Assembly (NCBI GenBank): GCA_043228905.1 | Contig: JBHGNT010000006.1 | Span: 6,510,001 to 6,574,000, forward strand | Reading direction: 5' to 3' | Length of the DNA: 64,000 bases | Source: Azolla caroliniana | Lineage: Eukaryota > Polypodiophyta | Program-made: the position numbers and the translations under genes | Shown: positions 54,269 through 64,000 of the stretch, piece after piece | Layout of the letters: the number at the start of each line of letters is the position of its first letter | Numbering within the stretch: position 1 is the first letter of the stretch | The notes under the pieces: model-generated | Database searches by the model: none | What the model was told of the DNA's origin: nothing | What the model saw: the letters and a program-made list of their open reading frames with translations, nothing else

Positions 54269-56455
54269 ACGTCACCCCTCATGAGAAGTTTTTTGAAAAG
54301 AAGTCGGATCTATCACATGTCCGGATATTCGGCTCAATCGCCTATGTACATATTCCCGACGAAAAACGACAAAAGGTTGATCCAAAGTCGGAGAAATGTC
54401 CCCTCGTAGGGTACTCACTAGAACAAAAGGGGTACAAATGTTACAATCCTTCTATCCGAAAAGCTCGAGTAAGTCGAGACGTCGTTTTTGACGAGTCGAC
54501 ATCCTGGTATGAACCAGAGACGACTCTGATTTTGACCCCAATCAACCCGGAATCGGCCGAACAAGAGACAGAAGAAGAAGATCGACTCAGGCGCATGTTC
54601 GAAGAAAGTCCGATCACGACTCGACTAAGGGAACCACAATATCCATCGAGCAATCAAAACACATCTCGGCCGAGTCCGAACCTGGACAAAGGAAATGCCA
54701 AACTGTTGGAGTACGAAGATCTGATCGAAATCGAGTCAACTCACTCTCTCGACAGTGAGTTTGAAGGGTTTGACATCCCGATCGTCCAGACAAATGGAGC
54801 AAAGAAAGCCATAGCCTCTACAAATGAGAAGCTCCATTGCTCCATCCGAGACAAAAACTTGGTTAGCCAGTTCAGCTACGATGAATATATGGCATATCAC
54901 TATGCCTTTATGATGAAGGTAGCAACAATATGGGAGCCGAAAATGTTTTCCGAAGCTGCCAAGGAACCGCAATGGGTCAACGCGATGAATGAGCAGATGC
55001 AGGCCCTACGCAAAAACGAGACATGGAATCTCATTCCCCACTCTACACAAGGAAACAATCGGTTGTAGATGGATATATAATGTAAAATACAACATTGACG
55101 GCTTGGTAAATCGCTACAAGGCACAACTTGTAGCTAAGGGATACGCTCAAACACATAGAGTCAATTACGAGGAGACCTTTCCCCAATGGCAAAGATGACG
55201 AATGTTCGAACAATTATTGCTCTCGCAGGTGCAAAAGGGTGGCACCTCCATCAGATGAACATAAAGAAAGCCTTCCTACAAGGTGATTTAGATGAGGGGG
55301 TCTTCATGGTTCCACGGTTTCGAATCGATGAAACACCCAACAGCAGTCTGTCGACTCAAGAAGCCTTTATACGGTCTCAAGCAAGCACCACGTGCTTGGC
55401 AATCGAAGATTACTCAGTATCTTCACCAAATCGACTTCCGAATGTCGAAAACGGACAACTCCTTATACATCTGAAAAGAGTTGAACAACCTGAATGTCAT
55501 CATCCTATAGGTGGATGATCTGGTCATCGGAGGAAAGGATCTCGTCGAGATCAATAAGGTCAAATCACTCTTATCTAGCATATTCAAAATGAAAGATATG
55601 CACAAGCTCCATTACTTCCTCAGTATCGAAGTAATTCAGACACCAGTCGGGATATTGATCTCTCAACGGCACTACATTCTCAACTTACTATACAAATTTG
55701 GAATGACCAAGTGCAAACCTATGTCTACCCCTCTCAAGATAAATCTCAAGCTCGATGTCGATTCGGGCATAGTCGAGTGCGAACTGACTCAATATCAACA
55801 ACTGATCGGCAACCTAATCTATCTAACCATCATACGACCCAATCTTAACTATTCGGTCGGCCTACTTAGCCAATTCATACAGAATCTTCGAAATGTTCAT
55901 CTCGATTGCGTTAAGAGGGTACTTAGGTACGTTCATGGGACGATGGATTTCGGCATCATATACAAGTCGTATACGATCATCTGGCTCGAAGGATACACAA
56001 ACGCAGACTAGGCCAGCTATAAGGCCGATAGACGATCGACTTCTAGATTCGTTTTCTCCCTCGGCAGTGGAGCGATCTCCTTGAGCAGCAAGAAACAATC
56101 GATAATCGCACTGTCTAGCATGGAGGCCGAATACAGGGGCGCAGCAGTCGCCACATGCGAAGCCATAGAGCTCAAACATATCCTGAAGGATCTGGGTGCA
56201 CCCATCAAGGATTTGATTCGCCTATACTGCGACAACATAAGCATTATCTACCTGGCTCGGAACCTCGTGTTCCACGCGCGGACTAAGGATATCGAAGTAC
56301 ACTATCACTTCATCAGCGAGCACGTACAAGCCGGAGATGTCGACCTACAGCACATCAACATGAATCTTCAAGTGGCCGACATCTTCACAAAAGTCGTGGG
56401 TATCGACAAACTGCACCAATTCACGACGAACCTTGGTCTCTTGATCACCAACTAG
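54269..56455 (+). pseudogene. Copia A integrase end, linker, reverse transcriptase and RNase H
   Basis: Resumes with VTPHEKFFEKKSDLSHVRIF and PLVGYSLEQKGYKCYNPSIRK, then the acidic linker. RT is split over frames: YKAQLVAKGYAQTHRVNYEE, HQMNIKKAFLQGDLDEGVFM, CRLKKPLYGLKQAPRAW and the catalytic VDDLVIGGKD (a stop replaces the first bases of YVDD). RNase H: GYTNAD then a stop, KADRRSTS, SSKKQSIIALSSMEAEYRG, LYCDNISIIYLAR, KDIEVHYHFISEHVQ and LQVADIFTKVVG, ending at TAG 56,453. Confidence 0.85.
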
Positions 56456-56645
56456 CCGCGCTTGAGGGGGACTATAGCAACAACCGATGCCAAACAATAA
56501 CCGATCAGTCGATCGAAGCCAACCAGAGGAGTCGAAGTACGAACAAACCGAAAAACAAAAACCGAAAGCGAACAACCGAATCAAAGTATTTCGAAGACCG
56601 AACCGAAACAACTTTTCGGCATCCGAAGTTGTGTTCGAAGGGACG

Positions 56646-56852
56646 TGTTGAGAATCGAACTCAACTTCCCATACGAATAGTGTCGAACTCAACTTCCCAT
56701 ACGAATAGTGTTCGCACTAGTCAGTGGACAACTTACTAGGATAGATTTGTAATTAGCAAAAAGGGCATTTGCCCTAGAATAGTTGGTATTTAAACCAACC
56801 TTTTGTAACTGAGTAACTGTAGGATGTAATATACAGTTTCCCATTTTTTTTG

Positions 56853-56901
<49 letters not shown>

Positions 56902-56963
56902 CTCACGTGCACATATACACACACGGTCCTTCTGCTGCACAGAATCACTCTCGATTATTTTCA
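56646..56963 (+). repeat. Copia A 3' LTR
   Basis: 318 bp, TGTTGAG...ATTTTCA, followed by the GTTAC duplication. A 28-bp tandem duplication (56655-56682 and 56683-56710) explains nearly all of the length difference from the 5' LTR. The preceding TCGAAGGGACG is a weak polypurine tract. Confidence 0.9.
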
Positions 56964-56968
56964 GTTAC

Positions 56969-57129
56969 TTTAGTAAATTTTTTGTTAGAATTGAATCTGT
57001 AATAGATGCCATAAACACTTCGTCCTAAAGGAACCTTTCATGTTTTTGCATATAACTCCACGTGCATGTGCTACTCAAGTGACACTAGGGAGGACATGAT
57101 GTCGTGTGAAGATTTTCAAACCCCCTTAT
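56969..57129. other. Short unannotated stretch after Copia A
   Basis: No feature recognised; it may continue the decayed Gypsy sequence of 17740-18198, but no motif confirms this. Confidence 0.4.
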
Positions 57130-58417
57130 AGATCTCCTTTCATATAATTAACAATTGAGTCCAGAACCATCCCCTTGGGTTCCACGTCAGTCCACTAACT
57201 TGTTGTTGTGCATATAACCAGAGCCTATCCCACAATTGAGCTATTGGCGGTTGTGGATCCAGTAGCCATTCCTTACCAAATTTGGCAATCATCCTAACTA
57301 GCACAGTGAGCAGGTTCTGTAATAAATTATTTGAGGGTGTATAAGGCGGAAATTTATTGTCTAGTTGAATATGCAAATAAAAAATACATCCGTCTACAGA
57401 AATTCCTTTAACATATGCTCCTCCATAAGTTAAAGCATCATGCCATTCATAAGGCATCCGAACCACATATGCTCTTGCGTTGGTTGAAGTCGCGCCGAGG
57501 ATTGTGAGAAAGCCGTTGAGATTTCCGTTGTCATTGTTTTTGCACCATATAGCGAGTGTAACTGCTTAAGCCGATCCACTTCTAGCATCTGCTAAAATTG
57601 ATTCCAAGATCTCACTGATGTTGTTGGCCCATTGTCAAGTTTTTCCTGGGCGAGACGAGTCCTAAAGCCCAATACATTTCCAATAGAATCCCGTACGAGA
57701 GAATTAGCTAATAGCAGTTGATTCATCCAACCATCCCACATGGCAGGCATCTATTTGTGTAAGAAAATCTTGGTTGCATCCCATGCTCTGACGATTCCCA
57801 GGAGAAATCTATTGGATGTCAGATTTCTTCTTGGTGTTTGTGCATCTGTCAAGAACATCCATTTCAAAGAAGGCAACCAGTTGCCTCCGTTTTGGGAGAT
57901 AATTGCATTAGCTGATTAAGCATCATACCTTTCTAGGACTCTGTCCCTAGCAACAGTCCTCTGACTACAAACTTTGTTAGGAGAGCTCGAGATTGCATCA
58001 AGGGATCTATTAAAGCGAACCTTCCTTGGCTTTTGGGCCTAATCAAAACTTCCCATGCCACCTTGGCCACTGCACGAGACCCATTTTTCCCCCCCAACGG
58101 AAGTTACGTATGAGGCTTTGAACTTTCATGATTGCCGACCTAGAGAACAACCAAACTGATGCAATAAACCACATTGAGGCCAACAGCACCGAGTTTGTGA
58201 TCACAACCCGGCCTGCAAAGGATAGGTGTTGAGAGTCCCAATACACTAGCTTACGCTTGATTGATAACAATGGAGATAACATCGCTTCAGATGGTAATTC
58301 TATACCAACAAGACAACCTAAATAACGAATGGGCTCCCCATGATTAAGCCAACGGAACGCAGGACTTGGATACCACGGTGGACGTGGTTCATCATTATTT
58401 GGGCTTTGTTTAAACAT
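57130..58417 (-). pseudogene. LINE fragment: RT thumb and C-terminal region
   Basis: Minus strand from 58,417: RYLGCLVGIELPSEAMLSPL and KLVYWDSQHLSFAGRVVITN, then SVLLASMWFIASVW and IRNFRWGG, which are the standard end of LINE reverse transcriptase. It continues with many stops through 57,990-57,480 and an open piece (57,466-57,140) with WKEWL-like and LWDRLWLYAQQQVSGL segments. The upstream endonuclease and RT core are missing. Confidence 0.75.
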
Positions 58418-58556
58418 TTTTCAATTTTTTCGTTTCTCAAAAGTTGATCAATGGTTCAATTTAATACCATTTAATTGTATCATTATTTGGGCTTTGTTTC
58501 AACATTATTCAATTTTTTCTTTTCTCAAAAGTTGATCAATGGTTCATTTAATAGAA
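58392..58556 (+). repeat. Tandem duplication, period 88 bp
   Basis: TCATTATTTGGGCTTTGTTT starts at 58392 and again at 58480; both copies run on through CTCAAAAGTTGATCAATGG. The first copy overlaps the truncated end of the LINE. Confidence 0.85.
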
Positions 58557-58620
58557 GCTAGTGAGTCCAAATGTCAAGTATAAGTTAACAAAATGATAAG
58601 AATTCAAAATAATTACATGC

Positions 58621-58940
58621 TATTGAAATCCTAAAAGAAACATGGCAAAATTTTGGTCAATGATAATACAAACATGCTAATAATAGTGTTTATGAATTCT
58701 AATTTCTAAGCATAAACTTTTACAAGTCCAATAGATTTTGATTTTGTTGGTCAGTGATTTTGATTTTGTTGAATTTAACTTCATTGAAAAAATGGCACCT
58801 TATTGATATCCTAAAAGAAACATGGAAAAAGTTTGGTCAATGATAAAACATACATTTTGATGTGCATTGATGGATTCAAATTTCTGAGCATAAATGTTTC
58901 CAATTTCTGTAGCCCTGGTTTTGTCGATAAGTGGCGAATT
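58621..58940 (+). repeat. Diverged tandem duplication, period 180 bp
   Basis: TATTGAAATCCTAAAAGAAA (58621) and TATTGATATCCTAAAAGAAA (58801) begin two copies that also share TTTGGTCAATGATAA and a GAGCATAAA/AAGCATAAA block. Confidence 0.75.
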
Positions 58941-61180
58941 TAACTTTACAAAGAGATTAATACCAAAGGTAATAATAGAAGAACTCTATTAACATTAAAT
59001 AGAATCTACTCATAAAGTGCAACAACATTAGAATGCCCTACCTTTGTTAGATCGGTCATGCCCTACCTTTGTTAGATCGGTATTGCCCCTTAGAATGATA
59101 TTAAGAAATGCATACAAGTGTGGTGTGGTTATGTCGTAAATGATTTTGGCTTGTTAATAATCCTCTCAACAATAAGGAAACAAATGTTATATGGATGTGA
59201 GATAAAATTGGAAAGTGCAAGTTCAAACTATCATTACGGAAAATCTGTTTGATTTTTGTTTTGTGAACATTGGTGACAAGGTAAAAAAGGCTTGATATCA
59301 TGTTTGTTTAAGCAAATGAAGGACTTATCATGAGAATCATATGATATTGCTTTAATATTTCCGTATGATTAGAGTTGGTTGTAGTTGTCATCTAGAAGTG
59401 TACGAGCACTTTATATGAATGGCATTTAACATATGAAAATGATAGAGGATTCTAAGGTAGAAGGATATATGTTAATGACCCGCGGCGCACCTATCAAGTT
59501 TTTTACATGTTTTATGGGAGTTCCATGAGTCAAATTTAGTTTTAATCTTGGAAATAAATCCCTTGTCATTAGAAGGGTGCCTTGTTTATTTCAAATACGA
59601 TAAAGCTATGACGTCCATTCATTATTTTCTCTTGCTTGGAAAGAATCAATTTTGTTATAATATAAAAAACAGTATGTACTTATATCTCATGGGTTAGTTA
59701 TTCCCAAACAAAGTTTTAAAATTTATATGTAAGCCAAGGTGATCATGAGCATGCCAATCTTTGTATTAGCCATTCCAACAAGTGGAGAGTTGCATAGCTC
59801 AACAATATTGGGATGTGAGTGTTTCTTGGAATAGGCAAGAAAATTAACATCTATTGAATTTCAACCGTCTCCTTAGAAATGTGATTTTGTTCTCTTGCAC
59901 TACTATATTTACGATTATTAGACACTTTGGTAAAGAGCCACCACTTCCCACATTGCATAGTAGGGTGTTGTTGACGTGATACTAGCTTCTAACCACACTT
60001 TTTCCATTTAAATGGTTGTTCATGATATATGATCATGTCTATCTTTTTATTATCTATAGGTGGTTGATAGAAAATGTCTAAATGGATATGGCCTTCCAAA
60101 GTAGCAAAAAGATTCTAGATTTGTTTTCTTTTTGTCTCTATTGTGTCTTCCCTTCATGATGTTCACAGGAGTGGCAACAATTGTATTATGACTTTGGTTT
60201 CTTGACTTGTCCACTATTTGTTAGAATTTCTCAAAACTACAAGACTTCACAAAAATGTAGATCCCTCCAAGTTAGTTCTACCAAAATATTTTGTTACCTC
60301 AGATGAGCACACCATTGAGGGATATGGATATACATGCACGTTGCCTACAGAAGACCTGCCATGGGAACTCTACCTAAGTATTAGTGGAGTTATAATAGCT
60401 TTAAATGGTTGGTGCTAGTCTATTTCTAATGGTTAATTACATTTTATATGTAAATGTTTAAAACCTTGTTTCCCAAGTAAGCTCCATTGCCATAAAATAC
60501 ACTTCATGAAAAGTGCAACTTTCTAGTAAGTCAAGTGATTTTCTTTGATCAAATGGCATAGTAAGTCATACTATAATCGAATAGATTCCATTAACTTTTC
60601 TTTGTAATACTCGTCAAACATTGGGAAATGATGCCCACATTTTCACACATAAGAGCCACTAAGGTCATCCTAGACATGGGTATTTCGTATATTTTACATT
60701 TTTGCGGTCAACATGTTTTCATAAACAAAAAATGATATGAGTTTCTTTCTTGCAATCATTTGACGGTGGGAATATGCATTTCGTTTATTCGGGCTATAGC
60801 CGCATGTTCTAAGGTGTGTGACACGCATTGCGATGCCACCAGATGATGATGGATGCCATGCCAGCTAATGTGAGGCCATTGCCTTGTCAATCTGTAACAA
60901 ATATGTATGGTGGATTAAGGAGGGAAGGGACACTTTATGAGGAGAAGCTTCCACTAGGATAAAGTGTACCCGACAACAACGCAAAAAGTCTGGGGATGGT
61001 GGGGCCAGAGCAAGTGGTTCCAAAACATGTGTAGGGACAACCAACAAGGGAAAGTTGGGTTGGTGATTGGTGAAAAACACACATTGTGTCCTTAAATGTG
61101 GCAAGGACGTTTCCTCAAGGCAAGGGGGACAGGGAGAGAGAAAGACATATGGCAAAAAAGAAAGCCATAAAGAGTAGCCA

Positions 61181-61183
<3 letters not shown>
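58941..61183. other. Intergenic region without a supported gene
   Basis: AT-rich. A 26-27 bp direct repeat (TGCCCTACCTTTGTTAGATC) occurs at about 59,033-59,090. Short frames, such as one of 66 codons at 60,218, have no recognisable domain. Confidence 0.5.

Positions 61184-61230
<47 letters not shown>
61184..61230 (+). repeat. CT microsatellite upstream of the AceTr gene
   Basis: About 23 CT units, roughly 200 bp before the start codon; it may lie in the promoter. Confidence 0.95.
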
Positions 61231-61234
<4 letters not shown>

Positions 61235-61330
61235 TTATATGTGTGTGCTCATGCCAATGCCATTTTGACAAGTCCTTCTTAGCATAAACAAGAAGAACCC
61301 CACTCCTCCACATTAAGGTTCTCCAATTGT

Positions 61331-61340
61331 TCTATATAGA
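61331..61340 (+). promoter_or_regulatory. Probable TATA box of the AceTr gene
   Basis: TCTATATAGA lies 84-93 bp before the ATG, a reasonable distance for a plant core promoter with a short leader. Confidence 0.5.
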
Positions 61341-61423
61341 GACTTCATTAGACCTTGGGCTTCTTCTTCTTCTTGCCTCCTAAGATTACACACACATCTA
61401 TATATCATTTTATATATTGAAAC

Positions 61424-62026
61424 ATGGCCTTTGGCAATCCAGGCCCCCTTGGCCTATGGGCTTTTGCCCTCACAACATTCATCTTGTCTTGCTACAATGC
61501 CGGGATCTTCGGCGCCCACATCTCCACCCCAACCAATGTGGTCGTCGGGGTCGCCGTGTTCTATGGCGGGGTAGGCCAATTGGTGGCGGGAATGTGGGAG
61601 CTCGGGAGCGGCAACACATTTGCCGCCACCGCCTTCGCCTCGTATGCCGGCTTTTGGCTCTCATATGCCGCCATTCTCATCCCGGGGTTTGGGGTCGTGA
61701 GCGCATTCTCCTCCGACTCGGACACCGAAGATGTGTCCCACGCCATAGCCATCTTCCTCTTGGCTTGGACCATTCTCACGGTCTTGCTCCTCGTGGCGAG
61801 CTTCCGGACAACTGTCGGCCTTGTCGTCCTCTTTGTTTTTCTCACCACAACATTTCTACTCCTCACCATTGCCGAGTACAATCATAGCGACCATGTGAAA
61901 CGGGCCGGGGGCTTCTTCGGTATCTTCACGGCCATCATCGCATGGTATAATGGGCTAGCCGGGCTCCTCGCGTCCCAAAACCCGCCCCTCATCGCACTCC
62001 CCGACCTCAAACTCCATTCGGGATGA
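61424..62026 (+). CDS. GPR1/FUN34/YaaH (AceTr) family acetate/carboxylate transporter
   Basis: Intronless, 200 residues. The family signature N-P-x-P-L-G-L is at residues 5-11 (NPGPLGLWAFALTTF), followed by six hydrophobic segments and FYGGVGQLVAGMWE, TFAATAFASYAGFW and AIIAWYNGLAGLL, all landmarks of the family. Known members (SatP in bacteria, Ady2/Gpr1 in fungi) carry acetate, succinate or ammonium-linked fluxes as hexameric channels in the plasma membrane. The N-terminus is short, like SatP, without the long tail of yeast proteins, but the sequence looks fungal/plant-like. ATG 61424 (AACATGG) has a good context. Third positions are strongly C/G-rich, unlike the AT-rich surroundings. The frame is clean. 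The substrate in this organism is not shown by the sequence. Confidence 0.9.
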   Translation: MAFGNPGPLGLWAFALTTFILSCYNAGIFGAHISTPTNVVVGVAVFYGGVGQLVAGMWELGSGNTFAATAFASYAGFWLSYAAILIPGFGVVSAFSSDSDTEDVSHAIAIFLLAWTILTVLLLVASFRTTVGLVVLFVFLTTTFLLLTIAEYNHSDHVKRAGGFFGIFTAIIAWYNGLAGLLASQNPPLIALPDLKLHSG

Positions 62027-62200
62027 TCCCTCTCCATTCATCCATCCATCCATCTATCTATCAATTTCCATCCGTCTTGTTGCTCCAAATGAATGGTGTG
62101 ATCCTCTAAAGCTCTGTGGCTACTTTTGTAATTCTGTAAATCATTGGGGCGTGTCTCTGTTTTTATCTTTTCCAAAAGGTTCTTCTTAGTGAGTAGTGCC

Positions 62201-62247
62201 TCTTCTTCTTCTTCTTCTTCTTCTTCTTCTTCTTCTTCTTCTTCTTC
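62201..62247 (+). repeat. CTT microsatellite in the AceTr 3' region
   Basis: About 15 CTT units roughly 175 bp after the stop codon, probably in the 3' UTR. Confidence 0.95.
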
Positions 62248-62359
62248 CTTTTCCAAGACCCTTCTTAGTGTATTCATTGTTTTGTATGTCAAAAGGATGG
62301 GGATCATTTTCCTTAATCCAAGCAATCTACTCTCTCTTTTTCAGCTAGGGCTATAACTT

Positions 62360-64000
62360 TATCTTACAATCTGAGTGTTAGCAATAATATTTTGTCACTA
62401 TGCCCCGGAACATTCTTGTACACGACGGAATTAGCACAAGGCAAGATGCCAAAGAACGTTTGCTTCGATAATTGGGCTTTGTTTTCAGAAGTCTCCTTCG
62501 TTTCTATCATGTCATTGCCATCGATTACATTTTAATAACTTTGCGAGAATCTTGTGCTTGTTGCAAAATAAGGAACACCATGATACCACGTTCTTTGAAG
62601 ATCTTCTAAACAAATATTTGTGCTACATACAAAGATTTGTGCTACATTATTTATGAGCGGACAATCAAAAAAGTTGGGGAAGAATTTTGGCTGAAGACAA
62701 AGTTATATGGTAGTGACGTTTTTCAAGAGAGAGTGGATTATCACAAGAGTAACTATGGACTTCAAAAAGAAATCGTGGAAGTGCACACAGCATTAGAAAT
62801 TAATTGTAATTTTTTACATTGCATATTGTAACTTGTCCATAATACACCTTAAAGAGTGAAATAATCCTACACAAATTCCCTCTAGGATTTTAATCCAAAT
62901 TCAACATCACAAACCTAGAAAGGAGACCTTGAAAGCAAGAAGTTGAGATAAAAAAGCGAGGATATAATATCCAAAGTTGATGCTCATGTAACGATGTTGA
63001 TGGGTCCATTGCACAGGCCATGTTATTTGGCCTTTCATGCAAAGAGGATAACATAAAACTCATATGCTGTCTATCACAATAAATGAGACAATGTTCACGG
63101 AAAAGGATAAAAAGGACTGTAAATTATGTACCATCATTTGTTAAACTTTCCTCTAGATATTTATCCTTACCTAGTGAATTCAACTTAATAATGCTTAGAA
63201 GCGAGGTGATTGGTTGGCTAATTATCTTGTTTAATTCAAACATCAGCTAGAAAATGCTTCAAAAAGTATGCATTTAGGAGCTATTGTGGTGTCCATTGCA
63301 TTCAAATTGAATCGAATCTTCAAGTTTACCTACATGATTAGACCTCTAGTTATTTGCTTTAATCTATATCAAATTGCTAATGGCTCAAATTTATAAACCA
63401 AGTGATTAGTTGCCATTGAATAGTAGTGTTAATTGAATCTAGTTTTTAGAGAGAATCAAAAGTGCTTTAGAACCACTCAATGTTGTTGCTCGATCTAATC
63501 GATGGGAACTTGCTAAAGTACTCTTATATTATGCTCTAGCACGTAATATCTCAACGATATATTAGTACTCAATTATCCATATTATACGGTTCATATAACA
63601 TATATACACCACCTGTGCTAAATTTCCATTTGTTTAATCTCTAGTTACATAGAGAACAAAATTGAATATGAGAATTTTACAAATTACATAACATTAACAT
63701 GCTAGACAAGGCCTCATGGTTTTAGATCAATGTGAAAGTGGATGGAGTTTTAAGGATTTTTAAGTTAGAAATCCACAGGTTAAAAGGAGCATTTTAGACA
63801 TGTATCACAATTCTTCAAGAACGTATATATAAACTTTTGGATATCAACCACCACGAGAAGAAGACAAAGTAAATAGATTTGATCTAGAAATCATGGAAGT
63901 CTAAGCCATTTAAGCAATTGCCATGTCAATGAAGACACACACATACTCTTAACTTAATTATAAACTAGCACATGAGCTTTGGCCATATTCCAATGGAATA
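62360..64000. other. Intergenic region without a supported gene
   Basis: AT-rich to the window end. A 64-codon frame at 62,637 has no known motif. No transposon ends, RNA genes or repeats were recognised. Confidence 0.5.

Larger units (their letters stand above)
18204..56963 (+). mobile_element. Copia A: 38.8-kb nested Ty1/Copia element
   Basis: 5' LTR 18204-18492 and 3' LTR 56646-56963 are copies of one sequence. The element is flanked by GTTAC at 18199-18203 and 56964-56968, a 5-bp target-site duplication, so both LTRs belong to one insertion. Its own internal sequence is in pieces: gag 18618-19401, end of gag and protease 19823-20103, integrase start 27116-27307, and integrase end to RNase H 54269-56455. 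Everything else between the LTRs belongs to later insertions. Part of integrase is missing from these pieces, so deletions accompanied the nesting. Confidence 0.88.

Noticed and set aside
60218-60418. 66-codon frame, possible small gene
   Set aside because: No recognisable domain, no coding bias, and the surroundings are stop-rich.
1-64000. CRISPR arrays, phage or bacterial defence systems
   Set aside because: No regularly spaced repeats with unique spacers and no bacterial-type genes or operons; the gene structures and elements are eukaryotic.

Overview
This looks like nuclear DNA of a land plant, probably a non-seed lineage (bryophyte, lycophyte or fern). The evidence is AT-rich intergenic DNA, a plant-type NRAMP metal transporter with three GT-AG introns, an intronless GPR1/FUN34/YaaH (AceTr) carboxylate-channel gene, and many plant-style Copia, Gypsy and LINE remnants. 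There are no rRNA genes, CRISPR arrays or bacterial operons. The lineage call is an inference from gene content.

Layout. (1) 1-8.7 kb: a 927-codon reading frame with three in-frame stops (554-3334; DUF7869/transposase-like), a decayed chromodomain Gypsy tail, two perfect or near-perfect fold-back elements and a 5'-truncated LINE. (2) 9.3-13.1 kb: an apparently intact four-exon NRAMP gene. (3) 13-18.2 kb: intergenic DNA with a second LINE and a decayed Gypsy RNase H segment. (4) 18,204-56,963: one nested retrotransposon cluster. Its outermost member, Copia A, has a matching 5-bp target-site duplication (GTTAC) on both sides. (5) 57-64 kb: a third LINE fragment, local duplications and the AceTr gene (61,424-62,026).

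Inside Copia A: a solo LTR in the gag zinc knuckle (TSD GAAAA). Copia F (minus) carries a solo LTR (TSD ATGTC) and a 3.8-kb insertion encoding an unrecognised 929-codon coiled-coil protein. Copia B (plus) is split by Gypsy C1, which is itself split by a solo LTR-C (TSD CCGG). Copia E (minus) is split by Gypsy D (TSD CCGT), which is itself split in its LTR by a non-autonomous relative, element G (TSD GCGC/GCGT). Gypsy C2 (minus) lies next to the resumption of Copia A.

The most unusual items are: a T5 slippery site at the same place in Gypsy D and Gypsy C2, after which reverse transcriptase continues in the -1 frame; a 231-bp in-frame duplication of the reverse-transcriptase catalytic segment in C2; tRNA-like A/B boxes inside all three LTR-C copies; and element G, whose interior is a mosaic of diverged repeat modules instead of pol. 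Only the NRAMP and AceTr genes look intact; nearly everything else is mobile-element sequence in various stages of decay.
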